Positions 1 to 9,135 of a stretch of DNA of 48,339 nt are shown here, piece by piece. The notes beneath the pieces were generated by a model that did not search any database, was not told where the DNA came from, and saw only the letters and a program-made list of their open reading frames with translations. The position numbers and the translations under genes are program-made. The stretch is from positions 1 to 48,339 of the forward strand of contig DATBWB010000066.1 in assembly GCA_036514995.1 (NCBI GenBank), read 5' to 3'. The number at the start of each line of letters is the position of its first letter. Position 1 is the first letter of the stretch. The DNA comes from Candidatus Acidiferrales bacterium (GTDB lineage Bacteria; Acidobacteriota; Terriglobia; Acidiferrales; DATBWB01).

Positions 1-331
1 CGGTCGTGTTCAAATAGATTGCCAGGATCAAAATGGCAACCGACAATCCCCACGCCAGCCGCCGCGCCCATGCTTCCATCGGGCCCCAGCGTCGCTCCTG
101 TTCTTCCTGTTCCCGGATTTGGGCGCGCAAGCGAGTGTAAAAGCCAGGGGCCGGCTCAGGCGAATCAACAGCCAAAAGGCGCAGCATCCGCGACGCCTTG
201 CGGGCGCGATGGACCAAAGCGCGGCAAGCCGGGCAAGTCGCGCGGTGGTTCTCCAGGAGCGCCACTAGTTCGCCGCCAGCCTTCTCTTCGAGCCAATCCT
301 CAAGATGCTGATGAAACTCCCTACACTTCAT
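1..331 (-). CDS. Anti-sigma factor, zinc-finger (ZAS/zf-HC2 type), 3' truncated by window edge
   Basis: Membrane-anchored anti-sigma factor expected to hold the ECF sigma factor encoded just upstream in an inactive complex. Reading down from an ATG at 331-329, 110 codons are visible before the window ends. The N-terminal region has Cys3 and then His29-x3-Cys33-x2-Cys36, the H-x3-C-x2-C signature of zinc-binding anti-sigma domains. Residues about 92-107 are hydrophobic and look like a single membrane segment, so the missing C-terminus would be periplasmic. The start codon lies 11 nt inside the sigma gene in another frame, so the pair is co-transcribed and probably translationally coupled. What signal it senses cannot be told from the visible part. 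Confidence 0.8.
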   Translation of the reverse strand, partial: MKCREFHQHLEDWLEEKAGGELVALLENHRATCPACRALVHRARKASRMLRLLAVDSPEPAPGFYTRLRAQIREQEEQERRWGPMEAWARRLAWGLSVAILILAIYLNTT

Positions 332-950
332 GCTCACGCCCCTCCTTCCTGCGCCCCATGCGCTCGAGCGCCTTGGCCAGGCGCTCGCGGGCGCGAAACA
401 TTCGGACCTTTACCGTGTTCGGATTCATATCCGTTATTTCGGCGATTTCTTCCACCGAAAAACCTTCCACTTCCTTCAGGATCAAGAGCAGACGATCCTG
501 AGGGGAGATGCGATCCAGGAGCCGAGCCACAAGGTCGGAGGCCTCGGCCCGGCGCGACGGAGCCGGCTCGCCGCGCTCTTCCTCGGCAATCTGCTCCAAC
601 CGCCGGAGCTGGTCGTCGTTAAGGTCGGCTTCATACACGAGGCGCCGCACTCGCTTCTTGCGCAGCCAGTCATAGGATTCATTGACAGCGATGCGATACA
701 GCCAGGTGCCAAATGCCGAGCGGAAGTCAAAACGGCGCAGGGAGAAGTAGGCCTTGGCGAAGGCCTGCTGGGCCACGTCTTCCACATCTTCGCGCCGGCG
801 CAAGAGGCGACGCACAATGGAAAAGACTCGGCTCTGGTGGCGGCGAACCAGTTGCCCGAATGCTTCCCACTCCCCGGCCTGGCTGCGTCGGACCAGTTCG
901 GCTTCTGCATCCGGAGACTCGCTGCGAGGTGAAGCGACAGGCTCACTCAC
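321..950 (-). CDS. RNA polymerase ECF-family sigma factor (RpoE-like)
   Basis: Extracytoplasmic-function sigma factor of 209 aa from the start chosen here. Region 2 covers roughly residues 17-90 (the DVAQQAFAKAYFSL and FRSAFGTWLYRIAVN stretches recognise -10 DNA and core polymerase). Region 4, near residues 135-195, contains a helix-turn-helix with VEEIAEITDMNPNTVKVR. I chose GTG at 950-948 because a strong GGAGG-type Shine-Dalgarno sequence sits 7 nt upstream. An in-frame TTG at 1004 would add 18 residues but has no ribosome site. It overlaps the zinc-finger anti-sigma gene downstream by 11 nt, the usual sigma/anti-sigma arrangement. The regulon is unknown. It may share a transcript with guaA upstream, from which it is separated by 134 nt. 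Confidence 0.9.
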   Translation of the reverse strand: MSEPVASPRSESPDAEAELVRRSQAGEWEAFGQLVRRHQSRVFSIVRRLLRRREDVEDVAQQAFAKAYFSLRRFDFRSAFGTWLYRIAVNESYDWLRKKRVRRLVYEADLNDDQLRRLEQIAEEERGEPAPSRRAEASDLVARLLDRISPQDRLLLILKEVEGFSVEEIAEITDMNPNTVKVRMFRARERLAKALERMGRRKEGREHEV

Positions 951-1084
951 CCAGTCCCCTCCCTCGTCACTGGTACGACGCGCCTTGGGTGATTCCGGTT
1001 TCAAGATTCAAAGCTTTTTCATGGTTTCGGCCGACCGGCAACCCCTTTTTCCGACTTCTCAGGAATGGCATAGGGAGGGGGTTC

Positions 1085-2620
1085 TTATTCCCATTCGATG
1101 GTACTGGGTGGCTTCGAACTGATGTCCAATACAACACGGTTCACACCCTGGACTTCGTTCACGATGCGGCTGGAGATTCGCTCCAATAGCTCGCCCGGCA
1201 GTCTCGCCCAGTCGGCCGTCATGCCATCCTCGGAGTGCACGGCGCGAAGGGCCAGAGTATAAGCGTAGGTGCGCGAGTCACCCATCACGCCGACACTTCG
1301 CACCGGCAACAGGACGGCAAAAGCTTGCCACAATTTCTCGTACCAGCCAGCTTGCCGGATCTCATCGGTAAAAATCTGATCGGCTTTCCGCAAGATCTGA
1401 AGCCGCTCCGGCGTCACCTCGCCCAGGATGCGGACCGCCAAGCCGGGACCGGGGAAAGGATGCCGGCCGAGAATAGCCGCATCAAGGCCCAGTTCGCGGC
1501 CGACGGCCCGGACTTCGTCCTTGAAGAGGTCGCGCAAGGGCTCAATGAGCGCCAGTTGCATCACGTCGGGCAGGCCGCCGACATTGTGGTGCGTCTTGAT
1601 GGTGGCGGAGGGGCCGCGAACCGATTGCGATTCGATGACATCTGGATAGAGTGTCCCCTGCACCAAAAAATCCACTTGGCCCAGTTTGCCGGCCTCCTCT
1701 TCAAATACCGCAATGAACTCATGGCCGATGCGAAGGCGCTTTTCCTCAGGCTCCACCACCCCGGCGAGGCGCGCGAGAAATCGGGCGGAGGCGTCCACGC
1801 CAATCACCTGCAAACCCAGACGCCCGAGGCGAGGAAGCATGGCGGCGAACTCTCCCTCCCGGAGAAGGCCGTTGTCCACAAAGAGGCAGGTCAACTGGTT
1901 GCCGATGGCGCGGTGAACCAGCGTGGCCGCGACCGTGGAATCTACCCCTCCGCTCAGCCCGCAAATCGCTTTGCCCTTCCCCACCCGCTGCCGAACACTT
2001 TCGACAGTGTGCTGGACAAAGTAACGCCTGTCCCAAGTCGGGCTGGCATGACAGATGGCAAAAACAAAATTGTGGAGGATGTCCGCGCCGCGGTCGGTGT
2101 GCTGGACCTCGGGGTGAAACTGGACAGCGTAGATCTGTTGGGCGGGATTTTCCATGACGGCGACGGCACTCTCGGTGGCGGCGACAACGCGGGATCCCGG
2201 CGGGAGACTGGCGACGTGATCGCCATGGCTGGCCCAAATGCGGAGCCTTTTGGGGAGACCGGCGAGGAGCAGAGAGGAACCGCAAATCTCGAGCTGTGCC
2301 GGGCCGTATTCTCGCCGCTCCGCGCGCTCCACTTTGCCGCCCAGAGTGTGGGCCAGCCACTGCAAGCCGTAGCAGATGCCGAGGATGGGGAGGCGCAACC
2401 CGAAGATTCCGCGGTCACAAACGGGAGCGCCGGGGTCGTACACCGAACCCGGCCCGCCAGACAACACAAGCCCGCAAGGCGCAAAGGCCCGAATCTCTTC
2501 GAGCGATACGGTGCACGGCAGGATGACGGAATAGACGCCTTGCTCGCGTATGCGGCGGGCGATCAATTGTGTGTACTGCGAACCGAAATCGAGAACGACA
2601 ATGCCGCCGGGGATGCTCAT
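1085..2620 (-). CDS. guaA: GMP synthase (glutamine-hydrolysing)
   Basis: Converts XMP to GMP using ATP and glutamine, the last step of de novo guanine nucleotide synthesis in the cytoplasm. The 511-aa product has an N-terminal class I glutamine amidotransferase domain with Cys83 in GICYG and His169/Glu171 in FHPEV as the catalytic triad. An ATP pyrophosphatase domain with the P-loop SGGVDST at 223-229 follows, then the C-terminal dimerisation domain ending in KPPSTIEWE. Length and order match the family. The ATG at 2620 overlaps the stop of the upstream membrane-protein gene by 4 nt (ATGA), so translation is probably coupled. A longer frame to 2716 exists but would add 32 residues not seen in the family. 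Confidence 0.97.
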   Translation of the reverse strand: MSIPGGIVVLDFGSQYTQLIARRIREQGVYSVILPCTVSLEEIRAFAPCGLVLSGGPGSVYDPGAPVCDRGIFGLRLPILGICYGLQWLAHTLGGKVERAERREYGPAQLEICGSSLLLAGLPKRLRIWASHGDHVASLPPGSRVVAATESAVAVMENPAQQIYAVQFHPEVQHTDRGADILHNFVFAICHASPTWDRRYFVQHTVESVRQRVGKGKAICGLSGGVDSTVAATLVHRAIGNQLTCLFVDNGLLREGEFAAMLPRLGRLGLQVIGVDASARFLARLAGVVEPEEKRLRIGHEFIAVFEEEAGKLGQVDFLVQGTLYPDVIESQSVRGPSATIKTHHNVGGLPDVMQLALIEPLRDLFKDEVRAVGRELGLDAAILGRHPFPGPGLAVRILGEVTPERLQILRKADQIFTDEIRQAGWYEKLWQAFAVLLPVRSVGVMGDSRTYAYTLALRAVHSEDGMTADWARLPGELLERISSRIVNEVQGVNRVVLDISSKPPSTIEWE

Positions 2621-3543
2621 GACGGCAGCTCCCCCGGCGCGGCCCCGGCCGGAGCCGGTTCTTGTCTTGTCAGCGCCAGATAGCCCGCGCTCTGGGCAGT
2701 AGCCAAAAAGCGACACGGGATCGAAATGAACAGCGCTGCCAGCGGCAGTGCCATCAAGACCGCTCTGCCCCTGTCCCAGTCAGGCAGAAAGCTCAGGAGA
2801 ACTACCAGGAGCGATCCGATGAGAAAGGTTGCGCATCGCAGAAGGAAAAAGGTGGTGGCGAAGGCAAGAAAAGCGACCAGCGATTCGCCAAGATGCGACA
2901 GGCTGAGACCGAGCCCGGCGAGAAGATCGGTTTGCTCGCAAATGGCATAGGAGCGGCCGAGAGACAAGAGCCAGGAAAAAAATTGCCAGAAAAGGAGAAT
3001 AGCAGCGATGCCGACCGAGCCGCTCAGAAATGAGGCCTGGCTAAAAAAGCGGTGGCTTCCCGGACGAAAAACCGCCCGGCCAAGGATGCTGTCGGCAATG
3101 AAAAGGCACAGGCCAGTCACCAGAAACCAGGCAGCGTGATAGGCAAGCATCACTCCGAAGTCTCCTGCCGTTGACCGCCGGGCGGTGCTTGCCAGATAGC
3201 CGACAAGCCATGTCCCGATGCGGGCCCTGACGGCCGAACCGACAATCCACCACATCAGGAAAGAGCCCAGCAAGCTGAGGGCTAAGGCCGTTTTGGCGTG
3301 AGCAGCGGCGGTTGAGAGAATGCTTACCAGGGTTGCGGCGACCAGCCAGGGCGGACCCGCCCGAAGATTGCGGATGTCAGCAGAACTGAGCGGGACCGAG
3401 TCAAGCCAGAGAGCAAGGGTGGCCAACGCAAGCACGCTGACCGCAGCCCAGAATCCCCAGCGCCAGGCGATTTCCACAGCGACGATGCGACGCTCGGACC
3501 AGGCGACGCGGAACCCTTTGCGGAAAGCGTCCCGAGACTCCAT
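2617..3543 (-). CDS. Polytopic membrane protein of unknown function
   Basis: I do not recognise a family. The 308-aa protein has a short cytoplasmic, charged N-terminus (about residues 1-28) and roughly six hydrophobic segments (about 30-46, 66-80, 86-105, 130-150, 172-195, 218-250 and 258-280, the later ones being long enough to be pairs). Tryptophan and serine are common in the membrane segments, and no transporter signature or catalytic motif is visible. The C-terminus is a Pro/Ala-rich tail. It begins 5 nt after the stop of the D-2-hydroxyacid dehydrogenase gene and ends with a 4-nt overlap with guaA, so it is embedded in that operon. Ordinary composition and tight spacing argue it is a real gene. 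Confidence 0.75.
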   Translation of the reverse strand: MESRDAFRKGFRVAWSERRIVAVEIAWRWGFWAAVSVLALATLALWLDSVPLSSADIRNLRAGPPWLVAATLVSILSTAAAHAKTALALSLLGSFLMWWIVGSAVRARIGTWLVGYLASTARRSTAGDFGVMLAYHAAWFLVTGLCLFIADSILGRAVFRPGSHRFFSQASFLSGSVGIAAILLFWQFFSWLLSLGRSYAICEQTDLLAGLGLSLSHLGESLVAFLAFATTFFLLRCATFLIGSLLVVLLSFLPDWDRGRAVLMALPLAALFISIPCRFLATAQSAGYLALTRQEPAPAGAAPGELPS

Positions 3544-3548
3544 GATGG

Positions 3549-4547
3549 CTACACCACCCGATTCAAGGATACACCACGAGCCCAGGCTTGGATGTTCTCC
3601 ACGGTCGTCACCAGAATACGCTGCAATGCCTCCCTGCTGTTGAAGGCGTTGTGAGGGGTATAGACGACATCATCGCGGCCGACGAGGACGTGGTGGCGAA
3701 GGAGGGTGCGCAGGGTTTCAACGCTCTGCTCAGAGTGCAGGAGCTGCTTCTCCTCGCGAATCAAATCTTCGCCTTCGAGGACGTCCAGCCCAGCACCGCC
3801 AAGTTGGCCTGATTCGAGAGCTTCGACCAGAGCGGCGGTGTCCACCAGGCTACCGCGGGCGGTGTTGATGAGGAGCGCGCCTCGCTTCATCTGAGCGAGC
3901 CGGGCCCGGTCGATGAGATGGTGATTCTCCGGCGAGTAGGGTATGTGCAGCGAAACGATGTCGCTCTCCCGAAGCAACTCGTCGAGCGCGGCATAGCGGA
4001 AACCGAGAAGATCGGCAAGGAAGCGATCCTGGCGAAGGTCGCAGGCAAGCACCCGCATGCTAAAGCCTCGGGCTATCTTGATCACGTGCAAGCCGATTTT
4101 TCCCGCTCCGATCACGCCGATGGTCTTGCCCTGAAGATCAAAGCCGGTGAGCTTGGCTAGATCCCACCGGCCCTGCCGGGCGTGAAGATAAGATTTGTGA
4201 ACAAAACGCGACAGCGACAGGATGAGGGCGAAGGTATGCTCGGCCACCGTGTACTCGCCGTATGCCGGCACGTTGGCGACACTGATACCGCGCTGGTGGC
4301 ACGCGGCGATGTCTATGTGGTCGACGCCGGTGGAACGGGTGGAGATGAGCTTCAGCCGGGGCATTTGCGCCATCGCCTGGTTGGTGATGCGGGACGAGAT
4401 GAACACCGAGAGCACATCGCAGTCCTGAAACGAAGCCAGATTGTCAGGCCCTAACGCCCGCCCGTCGAACCGAAGTTGATGTTCGGACAAAGCTTCCGAC
4501 AGATAGTTCTGTTCCCAGACCTCGAGCTCAAGAAAACCCATCTGCAT
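3549..4547 (-). CDS. D-isomer-specific 2-hydroxyacid dehydrogenase (D-lactate dehydrogenase-like)
   Basis: NAD-dependent reduction of a 2-keto acid to the D-2-hydroxy acid, or the reverse; pyruvate/D-lactate is the likeliest substrate pair by overall resemblance to LdhA-type enzymes. The 332-aa product has the Rossmann glycine motif GVIGAGKIG in the middle, then Arg in NTARGSLVD, Glu in GLDVLEGED and His in YTPHNAFNS, the Arg-Glu-His catalytic set of the family. The ATG at 4547 lies 8 nt downstream of the leuS stop; a second ATG at 4541 is equally possible. Upstream in-frame sequence overlaps leuS and shows no family similarity, so it is excluded. The exact substrate is not provable from sequence alone. 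Confidence 0.88.
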   Translation of the reverse strand: MQMGFLELEVWEQNYLSEALSEHQLRFDGRALGPDNLASFQDCDVLSVFISSRITNQAMAQMPRLKLISTRSTGVDHIDIAACHQRGISVANVPAYGEYTVAEHTFALILSLSRFVHKSYLHARQGRWDLAKLTGFDLQGKTIGVIGAGKIGLHVIKIARGFSMRVLACDLRQDRFLADLLGFRYAALDELLRESDIVSLHIPYSPENHHLIDRARLAQMKRGALLINTARGSLVDTAALVEALESGQLGGAGLDVLEGEDLIREEKQLLHSEQSVETLRTLLRHHVLVGRDDVVYTPHNAFNSREALQRILVTTVENIQAWARGVSLNRVV

Positions 4548-4555
4548 AGCAGCAG

Positions 4556-7051
4556 TCAAGCGAGGACCATATTCACGAGCTTGTTCGGGACCACAATCGT
4601 TTTCAGCGGTCGCCTGCCTTCCATAAGGCGGGAGATGCGCGGATCGTTCAGGGCCCGCTCGATCAACTCGTCCTCTGCCAGGTCGCCCGGTACCAGAATC
4701 TTTCCGCGGAGCCGGCCGTTGATCTGAATCACGATCTCGAATTGCTCCTCCTGAGCAAGTTCGGCATCGTGTTTGGGCCAGGGTACGGCGGCCAGGCCGC
4801 CAGCATGCCCCAGCATTTCCCACAACTCTTCTCCCAGGTGTGGAGCAAAGGGAGAGATAAGGATGGCAGTGATATCCATCACCTGCTTCAAGATGCCCGG
4901 CGCTATTTCGTGATCGAGCGGCTCGGCGGCGTAAAGCTCGTTTACCAATTCCATGATGGCGGCAATCGAGGTATTGAAGTGCCAGCGGCCCTCAAAGTCG
5001 CGAGAAATGCGGCGGATGGTCTGGTGGGCCTTGCGCAGCAGTTTCCGCTCACGGGCCGAGATGCGCTCGGTGACCAGGGTGGCGGGGTCGTCGGCAGTTA
5101 CCTGGCGCAAGGCCGGCGCATGCTTGGCAACGATCCGGAAAAGACGGTGAAGAAAGCGGTGAGCGCCTTCGATTCCCTGCTCACTCCACTCGAATTCCTT
5201 TTCCGGGGGGGCAGCAAAGAGGACGTAGAGACGGGTTGTGTCGGCGCCGTATTGCTTGACCATGTCATCCGGGTCGACAACGTTGCCGCGCGACTTTGAC
5301 ATTTTGACGCCCTTGTGGAGAACCATGCCCTGCGAAAAGAGGCGCGAGACGGGCTCATCGAGCCGGATAAGCCCCAGGTCACGCATGACTTTGGTAAAGA
5401 AACGGGCGTAGATCAGGTGAAGGATGGCGTGTTCGATGCCGCCGATGTACTGGTCAATGGGAAACCAGTAACTGACGGCATCGCGATTGACCGGCGCGGT
5501 GGAGATTTTGGCGTCGGTGTAACGATAGAAATACCAGGAGGAATCGAAGAAGGTGTCCATCGTATCGGTTTCGCGCTTGGCTGGCCGACGGCAGTTGGGG
5601 CAGGCAACATTCACAAATTCCTGCGACTCGGCCAGGGGGGAGTGCCCGCTGCCGGTGATCTCAACCACTTCCGGCAGGAGGACGGGCAAATCTTTGTCGG
5701 GCACGGGCACCACGCCACATTCGCCGCAGTAGATAACCGGGATGGGAGTTCCCCAGTAACGCTGGCGGGAAATGCCCCAATCCTTGAGGCGATAAATGGT
5801 CTCCGCCTTGGCAAAGCCGCGCGCCACCGCATCCGCTGTCATGCGAGCAATCGCCCGCTCCGAGGGCAGGCCGGAGTACGGGCCGGAGTTTACGGTGCGG
5901 CCATAAGCTTCAAAGGCTTGCTGCATGGTTTCCGCGTTCAAGACGCCATCCATCGGCTGGACGACTAAACGAACCGGCAGATGATATTTTTTCGCGAACT
6001 CGAAATCGCGCTGATCGTGGCCGGGAACGGACATGACTGCGCCGGTGCCGTACTCCATCAGCACAAAGTTGCCTATCCAAAGGGGCAAGAGGTCGCCGGA
6101 GAAGGGATTCGCGGTAAACTTTCCGGTAAACAGCCCTTCTTTCTCGAAGTGGCCAGTGATGGCGGCGCGACCGGCTTGCTGGCGCATCCGCTCGACTTGT
6201 TGCATCATGCGCGCGGCGCCAGCGACGCCAGCAAGGAGTCTCTCGACCATCGGGTGTTCGGGTGCCAACACAACGGCGTTCGCGCCATAGATGGTGTCGA
6301 TACGGGTGGTGAAAACCTCCACGATGTCTTCGGACTTGGCGATTTTGAAGTGAACGCGCGCGCCGTGCGATTTGCCAATCCAGTGGCGCTGCATCGTCAG
6401 GACGCGTTCAGGCCAGCCGCCCTCGAGTTGCTTGCTATCCTCGAGCAACTGATCAGCGTAAGCCATGATCTTCAAGAACCATTGCTCGAGCTCCTTTTGC
6501 TCGACCGGGGTCTCTTCATGACGCCAGCAACAGCCGTCCACCACCTGCTCGTTGGCGAGCACAGTATGGCACTGAGGGCACCAGTTCACGCGGCTGCGTT
6601 TGCGATAGGCCAAACCCCGCTCCAGCATGCGCAAGAAGAACCATTGGTTCCAACGGTAGTACTCGGGCTCGCAACTGGAGATTTCCCGTTCCCAGTCGTA
6701 GCTGAAGCCAAAACGTTGGCACTGGCTGCGCATGTGGCTGATGTTGGCGGCCGTCCAGACGCGAGGATGAACCTTGTTTTGGATGGCCGCGTTTTCCGCC
6801 GGAAGACCAAAGGAATCCCACCCGATGGGGTGGAGGACGTTGAAGCCGCTCGAGCGCTTGAAGCGCGCCACCGCATCGCCAATCGAATAGTTGCGCACGT
6901 GACCCATATGCAGAACACCGGAGGGATAGGGCAGCATCTCCAGCAGGTAGTATTTCCGTCGGGAAGGATCGGGCCTGGCTTCAAAAAGATGTTGTTCCTC
7001 CCAAGCTTTCTCCCACTTCAACTCGATGGTCTGGGGATCATACTCAGCCAC
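4556..7051 (-). CDS. leuS: Leucine--tRNA ligase
   Basis: Charges tRNA-Leu with leucine in the cytoplasm. The class I signature HMGH is at residues 48-51 following LPYPSG, and KMSKSRGN lies near residue 580. Between them are the zinc-ribbon-like CPQC and CPNC pairs and the CP1 editing domain (about 220-410, with the GTGAVMSVPGHDQRD motif). The anticodon-binding domain and a C-terminal tRNA-contact domain follow. From the GTG at 7051 the protein has 831 aa, within the normal 800-870 range. That GTG starts 8 nt inside the end of nfo, preceded by GGAG at 11-nt spacing. The longer in-frame frame to 7147 would lie within nfo and lacks a convincing ribosome site. Confidence 0.96.
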   Translation of the reverse strand: MAEYDPQTIELKWEKAWEEQHLFEARPDPSRRKYYLLEMLPYPSGVLHMGHVRNYSIGDAVARFKRSSGFNVLHPIGWDSFGLPAENAAIQNKVHPRVWTAANISHMRSQCQRFGFSYDWEREISSCEPEYYRWNQWFFLRMLERGLAYRKRSRVNWCPQCHTVLANEQVVDGCCWRHEETPVEQKELEQWFLKIMAYADQLLEDSKQLEGGWPERVLTMQRHWIGKSHGARVHFKIAKSEDIVEVFTTRIDTIYGANAVVLAPEHPMVERLLAGVAGAARMMQQVERMRQQAGRAAITGHFEKEGLFTGKFTANPFSGDLLPLWIGNFVLMEYGTGAVMSVPGHDQRDFEFAKKYHLPVRLVVQPMDGVLNAETMQQAFEAYGRTVNSGPYSGLPSERAIARMTADAVARGFAKAETIYRLKDWGISRQRYWGTPIPVIYCGECGVVPVPDKDLPVLLPEVVEITGSGHSPLAESQEFVNVACPNCRRPAKRETDTMDTFFDSSWYFYRYTDAKISTAPVNRDAVSYWFPIDQYIGGIEHAILHLIYARFFTKVMRDLGLIRLDEPVSRLFSQGMVLHKGVKMSKSRGNVVDPDDMVKQYGADTTRLYVLFAAPPEKEFEWSEQGIEGAHRFLHRLFRIVAKHAPALRQVTADDPATLVTERISARERKLLRKAHQTIRRISRDFEGRWHFNTSIAAIMELVNELYAAEPLDHEIAPGILKQVMDITAILISPFAPHLGEELWEMLGHAGGLAAVPWPKHDAELAQEEQFEIVIQINGRLRGKILVPGDLAEDELIERALNDPRISRLMEGRRPLKTIVVPNKLVNMVLA

Positions 7052-7940
7052 GTCGTGTACGGCTCCTCTGTGATTGTGTCCTATATGTCTGTCCGGCCAG
7101 CTTTTTGAGCGCGCGAACGTTGCGGCGGTCGTCGCCCTTGCGGTCAATCGGTGTTTCCAGAATAAAAGCTTTTCCTTCGAGAGCCGGGTGGTTCAACAGG
7201 CGACGGAAGGCTTCGAGACCGATCTTGCCGCGGCCGATATGTTGGTGCCGGTCAACGCGGGAACCGAGCGGCGCCTTGGAGTCATTGGCGTGGATGACGG
7301 GAACGCGAGTCAGCCCAATCAGACGTTCGGTTTCCCAGAGGGTCGTTTCCACGCCTTCCGGGGTGCGAATATCGTAACCGCTGGCGAAGGCGTGGGCCGT
7401 GTCCCAACAAACGCCGACGGGCAAATCGGCAGCCGCGTCCAAAATATCTCGCAGCTCTTCGAGCCGCGCGCCCAGCGAGTCGCCCTGGCCGGCGGTGTTT
7501 TCGATTAAAATTTGGAGGCCGTCGAGGGCGAGGGTGCGAACCGCTTCCCGCAGCGACTGGGCCACGTCGCGGATGGCCTGTTTGCGGTCGCCCCCCAGAG
7601 GACTGCCCGGGTGGGCGACCAGATAGTCTGCCCCGAGAGCCAGCGCCCGGCGCAGCTCATGGTGGAAGGCGTGGATGGAGCGGGAGCGGATAAGGGCGCT
7701 GGGGGAGGCAAGGTTGATGAGATAATTGTCATGGATAACGAGGGGAGAGAGTCCCCGCTCGGCGCGGCGATGGCGAAAGGTTTGCGCTTCGACGGTGTTG
7801 AGCTGGCGCGCGTCCCAAAGCCGCGGACTGGAAGAAAAAATCTGAAAGGTGTCACAGCCGAGTTGGTGCGCGGTTTCAATCGCGTTTTCGAGCTTGCCAG
7901 CGATTGAAGTGTGGATTCCGATTTTGACCTTACTGTTCAC
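7044..7940 (-). CDS. nfo: Deoxyribonuclease IV (AP endonuclease, Nfo family)
   Basis: Cleaves 5' to abasic sites during base-excision repair. The 298-aa TIM-barrel protein starts VKIGIHTSIAGKLENAI, the usual N-terminus, and shows the metal-site motifs IENTAGQG, CWDTAHAFASGYD and VIHANDSKAPLGSRVDRH (several His/Asp/Glu ligands), plus ILETP near the end. Length matches the family (about 280-300). The start is GTG at 7940; a purine-rich AAGAGGAG lies immediately upstream with unusually short spacing, and no better in-frame start is visible. It is the first gene of the leftward run and overlaps leuS by 8 nt. A sigma70-like promoter candidate lies at 7998-8027. Confidence 0.95.
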   Translation of the reverse strand: MNSKVKIGIHTSIAGKLENAIETAHQLGCDTFQIFSSSPRLWDARQLNTVEAQTFRHRRAERGLSPLVIHDNYLINLASPSALIRSRSIHAFHHELRRALALGADYLVAHPGSPLGGDRKQAIRDVAQSLREAVRTLALDGLQILIENTAGQGDSLGARLEELRDILDAAADLPVGVCWDTAHAFASGYDIRTPEGVETTLWETERLIGLTRVPVIHANDSKAPLGSRVDRHQHIGRGKIGLEAFRRLLNHPALEGKAFILETPIDRKGDDRRNVRALKKLAGQTYRTQSQRSRTRRG

Positions 7941-7997
7941 TCCTCTTCGTTGAGCGTATCCCCCAGCAAGTTTTCCAAGGACAAGTTCAAAATCGCT

Positions 7998-8027
7998 ATG
8001 CTAACAGAGGGTGAAACGAGCGGTCAA
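7998..8027 (-). promoter_or_regulatory. Candidate sigma70 promoter for nfo-leuS operon
   Basis: On the minus strand TTGACC (8027-8022, five of six consensus bases) is followed after 18 nt by TAGCAT (8003-7998, four of six). Transcription would start near 7990, about 50 nt before the nfo GTG. It lies in the only divergent gap on the left side of the window. Predicted from sequence only. Confidence 0.45.
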
Positions 8028-8037
8028 GGAGAGCCGG

Positions 8038-8067
8038 TTGCTTCCGCCAAGTGGATTGGGCTAGACT
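8038..8067 (+). promoter_or_regulatory. Candidate sigma70 promoter for the DAHP synthase operon
   Basis: TTGCTT (8038-8043) and TAGACT (8062-8067) are separated by 18 nt, placing a start near 8075, about 38 nt before the ATG at 8113. The -35 match is weak. A 6-bp perfect hairpin (8075-8080 with 8087-8092) would form the very 5' end of the transcript. Confidence 0.35.
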
Positions 8068-8112
8068 CAAACCACCGCAGCGGAACCTGCGGGCACAGGT
8101 GAAGCCGACGCC

Positions 8113-9135
8113 ATGTTAGTCGTCATGCAAGCCCACGCCAGCGAGGCGGAGGTGCGCGCGGTCTGCGAGGCGATCGAGCACCTGGGCTACCACGCACACC
8201 CGATCCCCGGCGCTACCCGGACGGCGATCGGGATCACCGGCAACCCCGGGGCCGTGGACCTCGGGAATATCGAGGCGATGCCCGGGGTGGTGGAGTGCAT
8301 CCCGGTCAGCAAGCCCTACAAGCTGGTCAGCCGGGAGATCAAAGCGGAAAACACGGTGATCGAAATCGGCGAGGCGCAGATTGGCGGCCCCGGCATTGCT
8401 GTGATTGCCGGCCCTTGTGCCATCGAAAGCCGGGAGCAGGCCATGGCCATTGCCAAGGCGGTGAAAGCCGCCGGGGTAAAGCTGTTTCGAGGCGGCGCCT
8501 ACAAGCCTCGCACTTCCCCGTACAGCTTCCAAGGGCTGGGTGAGGAGGGGTTGAAAATTTTGGCGGAGGTGCGCCAGGCGCATGGGTTGGGGATCGTCAC
8601 CGAGGCAGTGGATAACGAGTCGCTCGACCTGGTCGAAGAGTACGCCGACGTGATCCAGATTGGGGCGCGCAACATGCAGAACTTCTCGCTTTTGAAGCGA
8701 GCCGGCAAAGCGAGGAAGCCGGTCCTGCTCAAGCGCGGCATGTCGGCCACACTGGATGAGTTTCTGATGGCGGCCGAATACGTGATGGCCGAGGGCAACT
8801 ACCACGTAATCCTTTGCGAGCGCGGAGTCCGGACCTTTGCCGACCACACCCGCAACACGCTCGATCTCTCGGTGGTGCCAGCGGTGAAGCGAGTGAGCCA
8901 CCTGCCGATCCTGGTGGATCCGAGCCACGGCACCGGGAGGCGCGACAAGGTCATTCCCCTCTCCCGGGCGGCAGTGGCAGTGGGCGCCGACGGGCTTCTC
9001 ATCGAAGTCCACCACCAGCCCGACAAGGCGCTGTCCGATGGCATGCAGTCCCTCCCGCCGGAGCAGTTCGAACAATTGATGGTTGAGATCCGCCAGATTG
9101 CCAAGGTCATCGGCCGGGCGGCCAACGGCCAGTGA
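8113..9135 (+). CDS. aroF: 3-deoxy-7-phosphoheptulonate synthase (DAHP synthase, TM0343/AroA-beta type)
   Basis: Condenses phosphoenolpyruvate with erythrose 4-phosphate, the entry step of the shikimate pathway to aromatic amino acids. The 340-aa protein has an N-terminal ferredoxin-like/ACT-type domain (about 1-68), the feedback-regulatory module of the Thermotoga-type enzymes. The TIM barrel follows, with metal-ligand Cys102 in GPCAIES, the substrate-binding [13 protein letters not shown] segment at 128-138, LKRGM, and [10 protein letters not shown] near the C-terminus. The ATG at 8113 gives the normal N-terminus (MLVVM). It is followed by a coupled beta-propeller gene with a 4-nt GTGA overlap. 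End-product sensitivity is inferred from the family; which amino acid acts cannot be told. Confidence 0.95.
   Translation: MLVVMQAHASEAEVRAVCEAIEHLGYHAHPIPGATRTAIGITGNPGAVDLGNIEAMPGVVECIPVSKPYKLVSREIKAENTVIEIGEAQIGGPGIAVIAGPCAIESREQAMAIAKAVKAAGVKLFRGGAYKPRTSPYSFQGLGEEGLKILAEVRQAHGLGIVTEAVDNESLDLVEEYADVIQIGARNMQNFSLLKRAGKARKPVLLKRGMSATLDEFLMAAEYVMAEGNYHVILCERGVRTFADHTRNTLDLSVVPAVKRVSHLPILVDPSHGTGRRDKVIPLSRAAVAVGADGLLIEVHHQPDKALSDGMQSLPPEQFEQLMVEIRQIAKVIGRAANGQ

Noticed and set aside
1235-2683. Long plus-strand open frame (482 codons) across guaA
   Set aside because: Antisense shadow of guaA: the minus strand carries all catalytic motifs, and the plus-strand translation shows no recognisable domain. 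High GC keeps antisense frames open.
5981-7108. Plus-strand open frame (375 codons) opposite leuS
   Set aside because: Antisense shadow of the leuS catalytic and editing domains.
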